From: Pegoplata infirma
Lineage: Eukaryota > Arthropoda > Insecta > Diptera > Anthomyiidae
Direction of reading: 5' to 3'
Assembly: GCA_963921195.1 (NCBI GenBank)
Contig: OY992537.1
Span: 34,891,410-34,955,409, forward strand
Length of the DNA: 64,000 bases
A program made the position numbers and the translations under genes. Shown piece after piece: positions 47,828-60,215 of this stretch (positions within the stretch are counted from its first letter, which is position 1; each line of letters starts with the position of its first letter). The notes beneath the pieces are model-generated. The model saw only the letters and a program-made list of their open reading frames with translations, ran no database searches and was not told the origin of the DNA.

Positions 47828-48000
47828 ATACTAACTTTCGAAGATAACAGTAGAAATTTATTTTAACAATTTTAAGAAGTGTAAACATATCTACTTTTTA
47901 ATAAGGATTTTATTCAAAAATTTGATTTTTTAGTTCCAAGTCGTCAACTACATTTCAAAATGCCACTACGGGCAGCCGTAGATGAAGCAAGAGCTAGGGG

Positions 48001-48190
48001 CTAAACTTCCCTAATTAGATCTTTAGAGATTTCTGCTGTAACTCGTATTTTTGTTCTCGTAGATTTTGACAAAAAAGTTAATTGCGGCCGCCCCGGTTTC
48101 GATTTAGTGGAGGCAGGCTGCGTTTCAAGTTTTCTTAGCCAAGTATTGCCTTTAAGCCAAACAGCATGCTGTCTTTCAAAAACTTTCAAA
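48001..48190 (-). pseudogene. Fragment of a possible transposon-encoded protein
   Basis: The minus-strand frame reads VFERQHAVWLKGNTWLRKLE, then TKSKPGRPQLTFLSKSTRTK and AEISKDLIREV before a stop. A G-R-P-x(4)-F-x(4)-S-x-R-x-K arrangement following a W-L-K segment occurs, from memory, near the N-terminus of uncharacterised transposon-related proteins in arthropods; I cannot name the family. Upstream in the same frame is a stop, and no catalytic domain is visible in the rest of the 1.4-kb host element. It is either an old transposase N-terminus or chance. There is no ATG in this frame, which opens at a TTG codon. Confidence 0.4.
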
Positions 48191-49654
48191 CTCCTTCAAC
48201 TTTTAATCCTTTTCATATTTATATTTGAACAAAATATTCTTAATTCCTCCTTTATATATTGTTTAAAGTTTTCGAAACATTCACTCTCAGCAATGTATGA
48301 AAAGAAATGGCCAGAAATAGCGGCTCCTTATCCACCTCTGATTTATTTCTCTCGCCATGTATTAAATAACTCTGAATTTGGCACTCAGTAGTCACCTGGA
48401 AAAATGCGTTTTAAAAAAAAAGTTGCACATATCCGACCTTGAAATTTGGTAAATTCGGAAGGTAATTGATTGTCCTAGAGAACTTTTATGGTTTTATAGC
48501 TAACATATGCTATCATTTTTTTTTAAGTCAAAATAAAATTCCAATTTATACTTCAATAAGTTCATCTTAAGGTCACTTCAATTTTTCCAATTAAATCGAT
48601 CTAATAGATGAGTTCACCAACATTTCACTATTTATCATTAAAGTACTCACCTTCGACATTATTTTCCATTTTTTAGTTTTTAAAAACTATAAATTCTTAA
48701 TATAAAAACTTTTGTTAGAAGCTATCACTAAATTCGCTGCACTCAATCGTTGTTTTATAACTAAGTAAGAAATTGCAAGAAAAACTATTGATAAAGTGAC
48801 AGTACATCAATTCTGTCGAAAAATTGAGAAAGAATTGTTTACTTTGTTAAGTTTTTTTTATATTAATGTAAAAAAAAATAATGTTTTGAAAAATTTTAAT
48901 TTTGACTTTTGGCCAAAAAATGGGTAAAATTTCCTATAGTGCATTGTATGGTTTTTAAAGCCAAAATTTCAAAATTTTCAAAATTTTTACATAAAAAAAT
49001 AAAAAAACAATATTTTTACTTTATGATCATATTGAAAACATGTTAACGATTTAAAATAGCAGATATGGTAGTCAAGATTTTTTTTTATTTGGCGGCGGTA
49101 GCGATAAAATTTCCGCGTATTCCAAATAAAATGCATTTTTCTAATATAATTTAGCAAATATGGGAAATTTTTTTCTTTATTGTACAGAACGAAGTGTAAA
49201 ACGTAAATTTTTTAGCTTTTGAGAAATCGGATATATGCAGATATTTTGTATTTTAGAAATGTATAATGTCTCAAATTTGTCATTTCACCTCGACAAAAAG
49301 GGGTTAAAGATGAAGGGTGTGAAGTTAGCTTCCCAAAAATAGATATCTTTTTGAAAAATGTTAACATCCTAACAGAGACTGTTATTTAACATTGTGAAGT
49401 TAGCTTCCAAAAATAGATATCTTTTTAGCAGAAATCGAATATAACGAATTGAAATTGGAAAAAAATATCTTATATAGACTATATACCGATATCTGACAAC
49501 ATATCAAATGCATATTAACACTTTTTTTTCAAACATGAATTAAAAAAAGTAAATAGTAAGAAACAAATACAAATTAAAATATATACATTTTCAGAACCGT
49601 ACGTTACAGATCGGAGTATATATATATATACCGATATCTGATAAAATTACAAAT

Positions 49655-52600
49655 ACATTTAGGGGCTTTTCCCGCACATGGGGTTTGTAGCCCGGGACTA
49701 GTAGATTCTTAAAAAATATATACATAAGAAATCGTATGTTTGAGATCGGAGATATATATTTTTTAAAAAAATGAATAATACACTCTGCAAATTATAGGGC
49801 AGTGATACGCATTTTTGTAATTCCTATTCCCGCGGGAATAGGCGCTGCTTGTGCGCTGTCAACACACATACACTATAAAATTCTGTTGCTTAAGCAAATT
49901 TGTTGACTTTTCGCTTGCTACTACCCACACAAGTATAAATGTTATAGTATGAGTCTGAGTATCGCTGTTATAGGGTTATAATGAGCGACCTCTAAAAAAG
50001 TCAAAATACATTTAGGGGATTAACCCGCACATGGGGTTTGTAGCCCGGGACTAGTAGATTCTAAAAAAATATATAGCTAAGAAATCGTATGTTTGAGATC
50101 GGAGATATATATTTTTTAAAAAAATGAATAATAACTCTGCAAATTATAGGGTTATAATGAGCGACCTCTAAAAAAGTCAAAATACATTTAGGGGCTTAAC
50201 CCGCACATGGGGTTGGTAGCCCGGGACTAGTAGATTCTAAAAAAATATATAGCTAAGAAATCGTATGTTTGTGATCGGAGATATATATTTTTTTAAAAAA
50301 ATGAATAATACACTCTGCAAATTATAGGGTTATAATGAGCGATCTCTAAAAAAGTCAAAATACATTTAGGGGCTTAACCCGCACATGGGGTTTGTAGCCC
50401 GGGACTAGTAGATTCTAAAAAAATATATAGCTAAGAAATCGTATGTTTGAGATCGGAGATATATATTTTTTAAAAAAATGAATAATACACTCTGCAAATT
50501 ATAGAGTTATAATGAGCGACCTCAAAAAAAGTCAAAATACATTTAGGGGCTTAACCCGCACATGGAGTTTGTAGCCCGGGACTAGTAGATTCTAAAAAAA
50601 TATATAGCTAAGAAATCGTATGTTTGAGATCGGAGATATATATTTTTTAAAAAAATGAATAATACACTCTGCAAATTATAGAGTTATAATGAGCGACCTC
50701 AAAAAAAGTCAAAATACATTTAGGGGCTTAACCCGCACATGGGGTTGGTAGCCCGGGACTAGTAGATTCTAAAAAAATATATAGCTAAGAAATCGTATGT
50801 TTGAGATCGGAGATATATATTTTTTAAAAAAATGAATAATACACTCTGCAAATTATAGGGTTATAATGAGCGACCTCTAAAAAAGTCAAAATACATTTAG
50901 GGGCTTAACCCGCACATGGGGTTTGTAGCCCGGGACTAGTAGATTCTAAAAAAATATATAGCTAAGAAATCGTATGTTTGAGATCGGAGATATATATTTT
51001 TTAAAAAAATGAATAATAACTCTGCAAATTATAGGGTTATAATGAGCGACCTCTAAAAAAGTCAAAATACATTTAGGGGCTTAACCCGCACATGGGGTTG
51101 GTAGCCCGGGACTAGTAGATTCTAAAAAAATATATAGCTAAGAAATCGAATGTTTGAGATCGGAGATATATATTTTTTAAAAAAATGAATAATACACTCT
51201 GCAAATTATAGGGTTATAATGAGCGACCTCTAAAAAAGTCAAAATACATTTAGGGGCTTAACCCGCAAATGGAGTTTGTAGCCCGGGACTAGTAGATTCT
51301 AAAAAAATATATACCTAAGAAATCGTATGTTTGAGATCGGAGATATATATTTTTTTAAAAAATGAATAATACACTCTGCAAATTATAGAGTTATAATGAG
51401 CGACCTCAAAAAAAGTCAAAATACATTTAGGGGCTTAACCCGCACATGGGGTTGGTAGCCCGGGACTAGTAGATTCTAAAAAAATATATAGCTAAGAAAT
51501 CGTATGTTTGAGATCGGAGATATATATTTTTTAAAAAAATTAATAATACACTCTGCAAATTATAGAGTTATAATGAGCGACCTCAAAAAAAGTCAAAATA
51601 CATTTAGGGGCTTAACCCGCACATGGGGTTGGTAGCCCGGGACTAGTAGATTCTAAAAAAATATATACCTAAGAAATCGTATGTTTGAGATCGGAGATAT
51701 ATATTTTTTAAAAAAATTAATAATACACTCTGCAAATTATAGGGTTATAATGAGCGACCTCTAAAAAAGTCAAAATACATTTAGGGGCTTAACCCGCACA
51801 TGGGGTTTGTAGCCCGGGACTAGTAGATTCTAAAAAAATATATAGCTAAGAAATCGTATGTTTGAGATCGGAGATATATATTTTTTTAAAAAAATGAATA
51901 ATACACTCTGCAAATTATAGAGTTATAATGAGCGACCTCAAAAAAAGTCAAAATACATTTAGGGGCTTAACCCGCACATGGGGTTGGTAGCCCGGGACTA
52001 GTAGATTCTAAAAAAATATATAGCTAAGAAATCGTATGTTTGAGATCGGAGATATATATTTTTTTAAAAAAATGAATAATACACTCTGCAAATTATAGGG
52101 TTATAATGAGCGATCTCTAAAAAAGTCAAAATACATTTAGGGGCTTAACCCGCACATGGGGTTTGTAGCCCGGGACTAGTAGATTCTAAAAAAATATATA
52201 GCTAAGAAATCGTATGTTTGAGATCGGAGATATATATTTTTTAAAAAAATGAATAATACACTCTGCAAATTATAGAGTTATAATGAGCGACCTCAAAAAA
52301 AGTCAAAATACATTTAGGGGCTTAACCCGCACATGGGGTTTGTAGCCCGGGACTAGTAGATTCTAAAAAAATATATAGCTAAGAAATCGTATGTTTGAGA
52401 TCGGAGATATATATTTTTTAAAAAAATGAATAATAACTCTGCAAATTATAGGGTTATAATGAGCGACCTCTAAAAAAGTCAAAATACATTTAGGGGCTTA
52501 ACCCGCACATGGGGTTGGTAGCCCGGGACTAGTAGATTCTAAAAAAATATATAGCTAAGAAATCGAATGTTTGAGATCGGAGATATATATTTTTTAAAAA

Positions 52601-53475
52601 AATGAATAATACACTCTGCAAATTATAGGGTTATAATGAGCGACCTCTAAAAAAGTCAAAATACATTTAGGGGCTTAACCCGCAAATGGAGTTTGTAGCC
52701 CGGGACTAGTAGATTCTAAAAAAATATATACCTAAGAAATCGTATGTTTGAGATCGGAGATATATATTTTTTTAAAAAATTAATAATACACTCTGCAAAT
52801 TATAGAGTTATAATGAGCGACCTCAAAAAAAGTCAAAATACATTTAGGGGCTTAACCCGCACATGGGGTTGATAGCCCGGGACTAGTAGATTCTAAAAAA
52901 ATATATAGCTAAGAAATCGAATGTTTGAGATCGGAGATATATATTTTTTAAAAAAATGAATAATACACTCTGCAAATTATAGGGTTATAATGAGCGACCT
53001 CTAAAAAAGTCAAAATACATTTAGGGGCTTAACCCGCACATGGGGTTGGTAGCCCGGGACTAGTAGATTCTAAAAAAATATATAGCTAAGAAATCGTATG
53101 TTTGAGATCGGAGATATATATTTTTTTAAAAAATTAATAATACACTCTGCAAATTATAGAGTTATAATGAGCGACCTCAAAAAAAGTCAAAATACATTTA
53201 GGGGCTTAACCCGCACATGGGGTTGGTAGCCCGGGACTAGAAGATTCTAAAAAAATATATAGCTAAGAAATCGTATGTTTGAGATCGGAGATATATATTT
53301 TTTTAAAAAATGAATAATACACTCTGCAAATTATAGAGTTATAATGAGCGACCTCAAAAAAAATCAAAATACATTTAGGGGCTTAACCCGCACATGGAGT
53401 TTGTAGCCCGGGACTAGTAGATTCTAAAAAAATATATAGCTAAGAAATCGTAAAATATATAGCTAAGAAATCGTA
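49655..53475 (+). repeat. 177-bp tandem array, left arm (about 21 units)
   Basis: Each unit includes CATTTAGGGGCTTAACCCGC, ACATGGGGTTTGTAGCCCGG, GACTAGTAGATTCT, TAAGAAATCGTATGTTTGAG and ATTATAGGGTTATAATGAGC. Starts of the CATTTAGGGG word fall at 50009, 50185, 50363, 50540, 50717 and 50894, giving 176-178 bp. Variant sites (GTTGG/GTTTG, GCGACC/GCGATC, CTCTAAA/CTCAAAA, TCGTATG/TCGAATG) recur in blocks about eight units long. The first unit is separated from the rest by a 180-bp segment at 49797-49976. Confidence 0.92.
49797..49976. repeat. 180-bp segment inserted between array units, left copy
   Basis: It contains CCTATTCCCGCGGGAATAGG (a perfect 20-bp palindrome, 49824-49843) and a block AGTATGAGTCTGAGTATCGC. 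Its ends AGTGATACGCATTTTTG and GAGTATCGCTG are weakly inverted. The same segment occurs inverted at 57898-58073, so it predates formation of the palindrome. Confidence 0.75.
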
Positions 53476-56400
53476 ATTTGCATAGTGTATTATTAATTTT
53501 TTTAAAAAATATATATCTCCGATCTCAAACATACGATTTCTTAGCTATATATTTTTTTAGAATCTACTAGTCCCGGGCTACAAACCCCATGTGCGGGTTA
53601 AGCCCCTAAATGTATTTTGACTTTTTTAGAGGTCGCTCATTATAACCCTATAATTTGCAGAGTGTATTATTCATTTTTTTTAAAAATATATATCTCCGAT
53701 CTCAAACATACGATTTCTTAGCTATATATTTTTTTAGAATCTACTAGTTCCGGGCTACCAACCCCATGTGCGTGTTAAGCCCCTAAATGTACTTTGACTT
53801 TTTTAGAGGTCGCTCATTATAACCCTATAATTTGCATAGTGTATTATTCATTTTTTTAAAAAATATATATCTCCGATCTCAAACATACGATTTCTTAGCT
53901 ATATATTTTTTTAGAATCTACTAGTCCCGGGCTACCAACCCCATGTGCGGATTAAGCCCCTAAATGTATTTTGACTTTTTTAGAGGTCGCTCATTATACC
54001 CTATAATTTGCAGAGTGTATTATTAATTTTTTTAAAAAATATATATCTCCGATCTCAAACATACGATTTCTTAGCTATATATTTTTTTAGAATCTACTAG
54101 TCCCGGGCTACAAACCCCATGTGCGGGTTAAGCCCCTAAATGTACTTTGACTTTTTTAGAAGTCGCTCATTATAACCCTATAATTTGCAGAGTGTATTAT
54201 TCATTTTTTTAAAAAATATATATCTCCGATCTCAAACATACGATTTCTTAGCTATATATTTTTTTAGAATCTACTAGTCCCGGGCTACCAACCCCATGTG
54301 CGGGTTAAGCCCCTAAATGTATTTTGACTTTTTTTGAGGTCGCTCATTATAACTCTATAATTTGCAGAGTGTATTATTCATTTTTTTAAAAAATATATAT
54401 CTCCGATCTCAAACATACGATTTCTTAGCTATATATTTTTTTAGAATCTACTAGTCCCGGGCTACAAACTCCATGTGCGGGTTAAGCCCCTAAATGTATT
54501 TTGACTTTTTTTGAGGTCGCTCATTATAACTCTATAATTTGCAGAGTGTATTATTCATTTTTTTAAAAAATATATATCTCCGATCTCAAACATACGATTT
54601 CTTAGCTATATATTTTTTTAGAATCTACTAGTCCCGGGCTACAAACCCCATGTGCGGGTTAAGCCCCTAAATGTATTTTGACTTTTTTAGAGATCGCTCA
54701 TTATAACCCTATAATTTGCAGAGTGTATTATTCATTTTTTTAAAAAAATATATATCTCCGATCTCAAACATACGATTTCTTAGCTATATATTTTTTTAGA
54801 ATCTACTAGTCCCGGGCTACCAACCCCATGTGCGGGTTAAGCCCCTAAATGTATTTTGACTTTTTTAGAGGTCGATCATTATAACCCTATAATTTGCAGA
54901 GTGTATTATTAATTTTTTTAAAAAATATATATCTCCGATCTCAAACATACGATTTCTTAGGTATATATTTTTTTAGAATCTACTAGTCCCGGGCTACCAA
55001 CCCCATGTGCGGGTTAAGCCCCTAAATGTATTTTGACTTTTTTAGAGGTCGCTCATTATAACCCTATAATTTGCAGAGTGTATTATTAATTTTTTTAAAA
55101 AATATATATCTCCGATCTCAAACATACGATTTCTTAGGTATATATTTTTTTAGAATCTACTAGTCCCGGGCTACAAACCCCATGTGCGGGTTAAGCCCCT
55201 AAATGTATTTTGACTTTTTTAGAGGTCGCTCATTATAACCCTATAATTTGCAGAGTGTATTATTCATTTTTTTAAAAAATATATATCTCCGATCTCAAAC
55301 ATTCGATTTCTTAGCTATATATTTTTTTAGAATCTACTAGTCCCGGGCTACCAACCCCATGTGCGGGTTAAGCCCCTAAATGTATTTTGACTTTTTTAGA
55401 GGTCGCTCATTATAACCCTATAATTTGCAGAGTTATTATTCATTTTTTTAAAAAATATATATCTCCGATCTCAAACATACGATTTCTTAGCTATATATTT
55501 TTTTAGAATCTACTAGTCCCGGGCTACAAACCCCATGTGCGGGTTAAGCCCCTAAATGTATTTTGACTTTTTTTGAGGTCGCTCATTATAACTCTATAAT
55601 TTGCAGAGTGTATTATTCATTTTTTTAAAAAATATATATCTCCGATCTCAAACATACGATTTCTTAGCTATATATTTTTTTAGAATCTACTAGTCCCGGG
55701 CTACAAACCCCATGTGCGGGTTAAGCCCCTAAATGTATTTTGACTTTTTTAGAGATCGCTCATTATAACCCTATAATTTGCAGAGTGTATTATTCATTTT
55801 TTTAAAAAAATATATATCTCCGATCTCAAACATACGATTTCTTAGCTATATATTTTTTTAGAATCTACTAGTCCCGGGCTACCAACCCCATGTGCGGGTT
55901 AAGCCCCTAAATGTATTTTGACTTTTTTTGAGGTCGCTCATTATAACTCTATAATTTGCAGAGTGTATTATTCATTTTTTTAAAAAAATATATATCTCCG
56001 ATCTCAAACATACGATTTCTTAGCTATATATTTTTTTAGAATCTACTAGTCCCGGGCTACAAACCCCATGTGCGGGTTAAGCCCCTAAATGTATTTTGAC
56101 TTTTTTAGAGGTCGCTCATTATAACCCTATAATTTGCAGAGTGTATTATTAATTTTTTTAAAAAATATATATCTCCGATCTCAAACATACGATTTCTTAG
56201 GTATATATTTTTTTAGAATCTACTAGTCCCGGGCTACCAACCCCATGTGCGGGTTAAGCCCCTAAATGTATTTTGACTTTTTTTGAGGTCGCTCATTATA
56301 ACTCTATAATTTGCAGAGTGTATTATTAATTTTTTTAAAAAATATATATCTCCGATCTCAAACATACGATTTCTTAGCTATATATTTTTTTAGAATCTAC

Positions 56401-58220
56401 TAGTCCCGGGCTACCAACCCCATGTGCGGGTTAAGCCCCTAAATGTATTTTGACTTTTTTTGAGGTCGCTCATTATAACTCTATAATTTGCAGAGTGTAT
56501 TATTCATTTTTTAAAAAAATATATATCTCCGATCTCAAACATACGATTTCTTAGGTATATATTTTTTTAGAATCTACTAGTCCCGGGCTACAAACTCCAT
56601 TTGCGGGTTAAGCCCCTAAATGTATTTTGACTTTTTTAGAGGTCGCTCATTATAACCCTATAATTTGCAGAGTGTATTATTCATTTTTTTAAAAAATATA
56701 TATCTCCGATCTCAAACATTCGATTTCTTAGCTATATATTTTTTTAGAATCTACTAGTCCCGGGCTACCAACCCCATGTGCGGGTTAAGCCCCTAAATGT
56801 ATTTTGACTTTTTTAGAGGTCGCTCATTATAACCCTATAATTTGCAGAGTTATTATTCATTTTTTTAAAAAATATATATCTCCGATCTCAAACATACGAT
56901 TTCTTAGCTATATATTTTTTTAGAATCTACTAGTCCCGGGCTACAAACCCCATGTGCGGGTTAAGCCCCTAAATGTATTTTGACTTTTTTAGAGGTCGCT
57001 CATTATAACCCTATAATTTGCAGAGTGTATTATTCATTTTTTTAAAAAATATATATCTCCGATCTCAAACATACGATTTCTTAGCTATATATTTTTTTAG
57101 AATCTACTAGTCCCGGGCTACCAACCCCATGTGCGGGTTAAGCCCCTAAATGTATTTTGACTTTTTTTGAGGTCGCTCATTATAACTCTATAATTTGCAG
57201 AGTGTATTATTCATTTTTTTAAAAAATATATATCTCCGATCTCAAACATACGATTTCTTAGCTATATATTTTTTTAGAATCTACTAGTCCCGGGCTACAA
57301 ACTCCATGTGCGGGTTAAGCCCCTAAATGTATTTTGACTTTTTTTGAGGTCGCTCATTATAACTCTATAATTTGCAGAGTGTATTATTCATTTTTTTAAA
57401 AAATATATATCTCCGATCTCAAACATACGATTTCTTAGCTATATATTTTTTTAGAATCTACTAGTCCCGGGCTACAAACCCCATGTGCGGGTTAAGCCCC
57501 TAAATGTATTTTGACTTTTTTAGAGATCGCTCATTATAACCCTATAATTTGCAGAGTGTATTATTCATTTTTTTAAAAAAATATATATCTCCGATCACAA
57601 ACATACGATTTCTTAGCTATATATTTTTTTAGAATCTACTAGTCCCGGGCTACCAACCCCATGTGCGGGTTAAGCCCCTAAATGTATTTTGACTTTTTTA
57701 GAGGTCGCTCATTATAACCCTATAATTTGCAGAGTTATTATTAATTTTTTTAAAAAATATATATCTCCGATCTCAAACATACGATTTCTTAGCTATATAT
57801 TTTTTTAGAATCTACTAGTCCCGGGCTACAAACCCCATGTGCGGGTTAAGCCCCTAAATGTATTTTGACTTTTTTAGAGGTCGCTCATTATAACCCTATA
57901 ACAGCGATACGCAGACTCATACTATAACATTTATACTTGTGTGGGTAGTAGCAAGCGAAAAGTCAACAAATTTGCTTAAGCAACAGAATTTTATAGTGTA
58001 TGTGTGTTGACAGCGCACAAGCAGCGCCTATTCCCGCGGGAATAGGAATTACAAAAATGCGTATCACTGCCCTATAATTTGCAGAGTGTATTATTCATTT
58101 TTTTAAAAAATATATATCTCCGATCTCAAACATACGATTTCTTATGTATATATTTTTTAAGAATCTACTAGTCCCGGGCTACAAACCCCATGTGCGGGAA
58201 AAGCCCCTAAATGTATTTGT
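53476..58220 (-). repeat. 177-bp tandem array, right arm (about 27 units)
   Basis: The same unit in reverse orientation starts immediately after a 30-bp doubled piece (AAATATATAGCTAAGAAATC twice, 53430-53475). It has about six more units than the left arm. Variants such as CTCATTATACCCTATAATTT (53990) and TAGTTCCGGGC (53746) appear only here. It ends with the GCGGGAAAAGCCCC variant, which mirrors GGGGCTTTTCCCGC at the far left. Confidence 0.92.
57898..58073. repeat. 180-bp segment between array units, right copy (inverted)
   Basis: The inverted counterpart of 49797-49976, with CCTATTCCCGCGGGAATAGG at 58027-58046, again one unit from the outer edge of the array. Confidence 0.75.
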
Positions 58221-59130
58221 AATTTTATCAGATATCGGTATATATATATATACTCCGATCTGTAACGTACGGTTCTGAAAATGTATATATTTTAATTTGT
58301 ATTTGTTTCTTACTATTTACTTTTTTTAATTCATGTTTGAAAAAAAAGTGTTAATATGCATTTGATATGTTGTCAGATATCGGTATATAGTCTATATAAG
58401 ATATTTTTTTCCAATTTCAATTCGTTATATTCGATTTCTGCTAAAAAGATATCTATTTTTGGAAGCTAACTTCACAATGTTAAATAACAGTCTCTGTTAG
58501 GATGTTAACATTTTTCAAAAAGATATCTATTTTTGGGAAGCTAACTTCACACCCTTTTAAAGATGCCCGATTTCTCAAAAAATTTACAGATTTTATGTAT
58601 TTTACTTCGTATAATACAATACAGAAATTTTTTTCCCATATTTGCTAAATAATTTTTGGAAAAACACATTTTCTTTGGAATCCGCGGAAATTATATCACT
58701 ACCCACGCCAAATGAAAAAAAAGTTAGACTACCATATCTGTTAGTTTTTATCAAGGATGGGTACCAATTCGATAAAAGTATTGGTATTGGTATTGGTTTT
58801 TAAAATTATATTAGTATTGGTATAGGTATTGGTTTTCGTTTTTTGTTGAATTGGTATAGGTTTCGGTATTGGTTTTGAATTATTTAGGTATTGGGTATTG
58901 GTATTGGTTTTAGCCTCGAATCGGTATCGGTTTTTAATAAGTATTGGTATTTATCTTATATCGGTTTTGGGATTTGTATGCAAAAGGTTTTGTCGTTAAT
59001 ATTAATTAATTTAACGTAAGTCGTCCTTCTGTCCGCCCCAGAGTGCACACTGGAGCGAGATGGTAGGTTTTTTGGCCAAAAGTACATTTTAACCGATTTC
59101 TTTGAAATTCAGAATATAAGCCTATATTAA

Positions 59131-59880
59131 GGTAATAAATAAGTGCCTTGAAAGTTTTTGAAATCGGACCTACAAGGAAACTATTTCAGGGTGGACACTT
59201 CATTTTTAATAAAATTTACAGATGTTATAGATGAAACAAATGAAGAGAAACTTGTCTTTTGTTTATGTATTTGAATTAGAGACGGTCTGTGGTCCCGTAA
59301 TTTGCGTGACTCAAAAAACCACGTGATTCAGGCGTGAGCGAATTTTATTTAAATCACGTGATTATAGAGTGATTTTCATTTAAATTAATTACTATATTAC
59401 GGTAATTAATAAGTGACTTGAAACTTTTTGAAATCGGACCTACAAGGAAACTTTTTCAGGGTGGACACTTCATTTTTAACAAAATTTACAGATGTTATAG
59501 ATGAATCAAATGAAGAGACACTTGCCTTTTGTTTAAGTATTTGAATTGGAGATGGTCTCTGGTCCCGTGATTCACGCGTGAGCGTAAGTGATTTTCCTTT
59601 CAAATCATTTGGTTATAGAGTGATTTTCATTTAAGTCAAGTGACTATATTAAGGTAATAAATAAGTGCCTTGAAACTTTTTGGATTCAGACCTACAAGGA
59701 AACTTTTTCAAGGGTGGACACTTCATTTTAAATAAAATTTACAGATGTTATAGATTAAACAAATGAAATGACACTTGTCTCTTGTTTATGTATTTGAATT
59801 GGAGATGGTCGCTGGTCCCGTGATTTGCGTGACTCAAAAAAGTGATTTTCATTTAAATCATGTGATTGTGAGTTGAAAAA
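59131..59880. repeat. Three tandem copies of a unit of about 250-270 bp
   Basis: Copies begin at GGTAATAAATAAGTGCCTTG (59131), 59401 and 59651. Each contains CGGACCTACAAGGAAACT, GGGTGGACACTTCATTTT and TGGTCCCGT(G/A)ATT, then a CACGTGATT / AAATCATGTGATT section of varying length. No protein is recognised. Confidence 0.8.
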
Positions 59881-59900
59881 TTCTGAGTGAGTTTCTAGAG

Positions 59901-60215
59901 CAGAGCTTCTCACTAACTTTTGCATCGCCACCCCTTTTCAATATTTCAAATATCTCGCGATCCCCAACAAGTGAGAAAATTAAAGTCGGTAAAGACCGAC
60001 CATGTTATGCTCTACCCCAAGTTTTCCCAAAAATTGGTCTCAAATCCAAATATGGACTGATTGGATCCCTGGGGAATACAAGTAGAACTGGTCCGTTTTG
60101 CTTTGCTTGTATATTTTATTTTAATAATTTTAGCATGATATTTACTAAACTTTTCGCTACCCCCTAGAAATGCTTCCGTGGCCCCCTAGGAGGGGCCTCG
60201 GAATGACAACCATTG
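59901..60215. mobile_element. 315-bp hAT-type MITE nested in 58752-61767
   Basis: The ends CAGAGCTTCTCACTAAC and GAATGACAACCATTG are an imperfect inverted repeat of the CA-x-x-G(C/G)TT-(C/G)-TCA type common in hAT elements. Flanking octamers TTCTAGAG (59893-59900) and GTCTAGAG (60216-60223) differ at one base. The interior has CGCCACCCC and GCTACCCCCTAG words and no frame. Confidence 0.7.

Larger units (their letters stand above)
47526..48941. mobile_element. 1.4-kb DNA transposon copy with perfect 19-bp ends and 5-bp duplication
   Basis: The ends CACTATAGGAAATTTTACC and GGTAAAATTTCCTATAGTG are a perfect 19-bp inverted repeat, followed on both sides by TTTTTTGGCCAAAA. CATTG flanks both ends (47521-47525 and 48942-48946). 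The other arm of the 15-kb element shows the empty site at 61874-61891 (TATGCAATGGTCTGGGGC on the plus strand). A 5-bp duplication with CAC ends is known for Transib elements (CACWATG heptamer), but this is only a suggestion. A decayed protein fragment lies inside (48001-48190, minus). Confidence 0.8.

Noticed and set aside
48107..48391. 94-codon plus-strand frame
   Set aside because: It lies opposite the more protein-like minus-strand fragment, with no recognised motif.
49655..58220. Centromeric satellite array, because of the roughly 177-bp unit
   Set aside because: The unit length is suggestive, but the arrays lie inside target-duplicated transposon-like ends and are only about 8.5 kb. 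A centromere role cannot be argued from this window.
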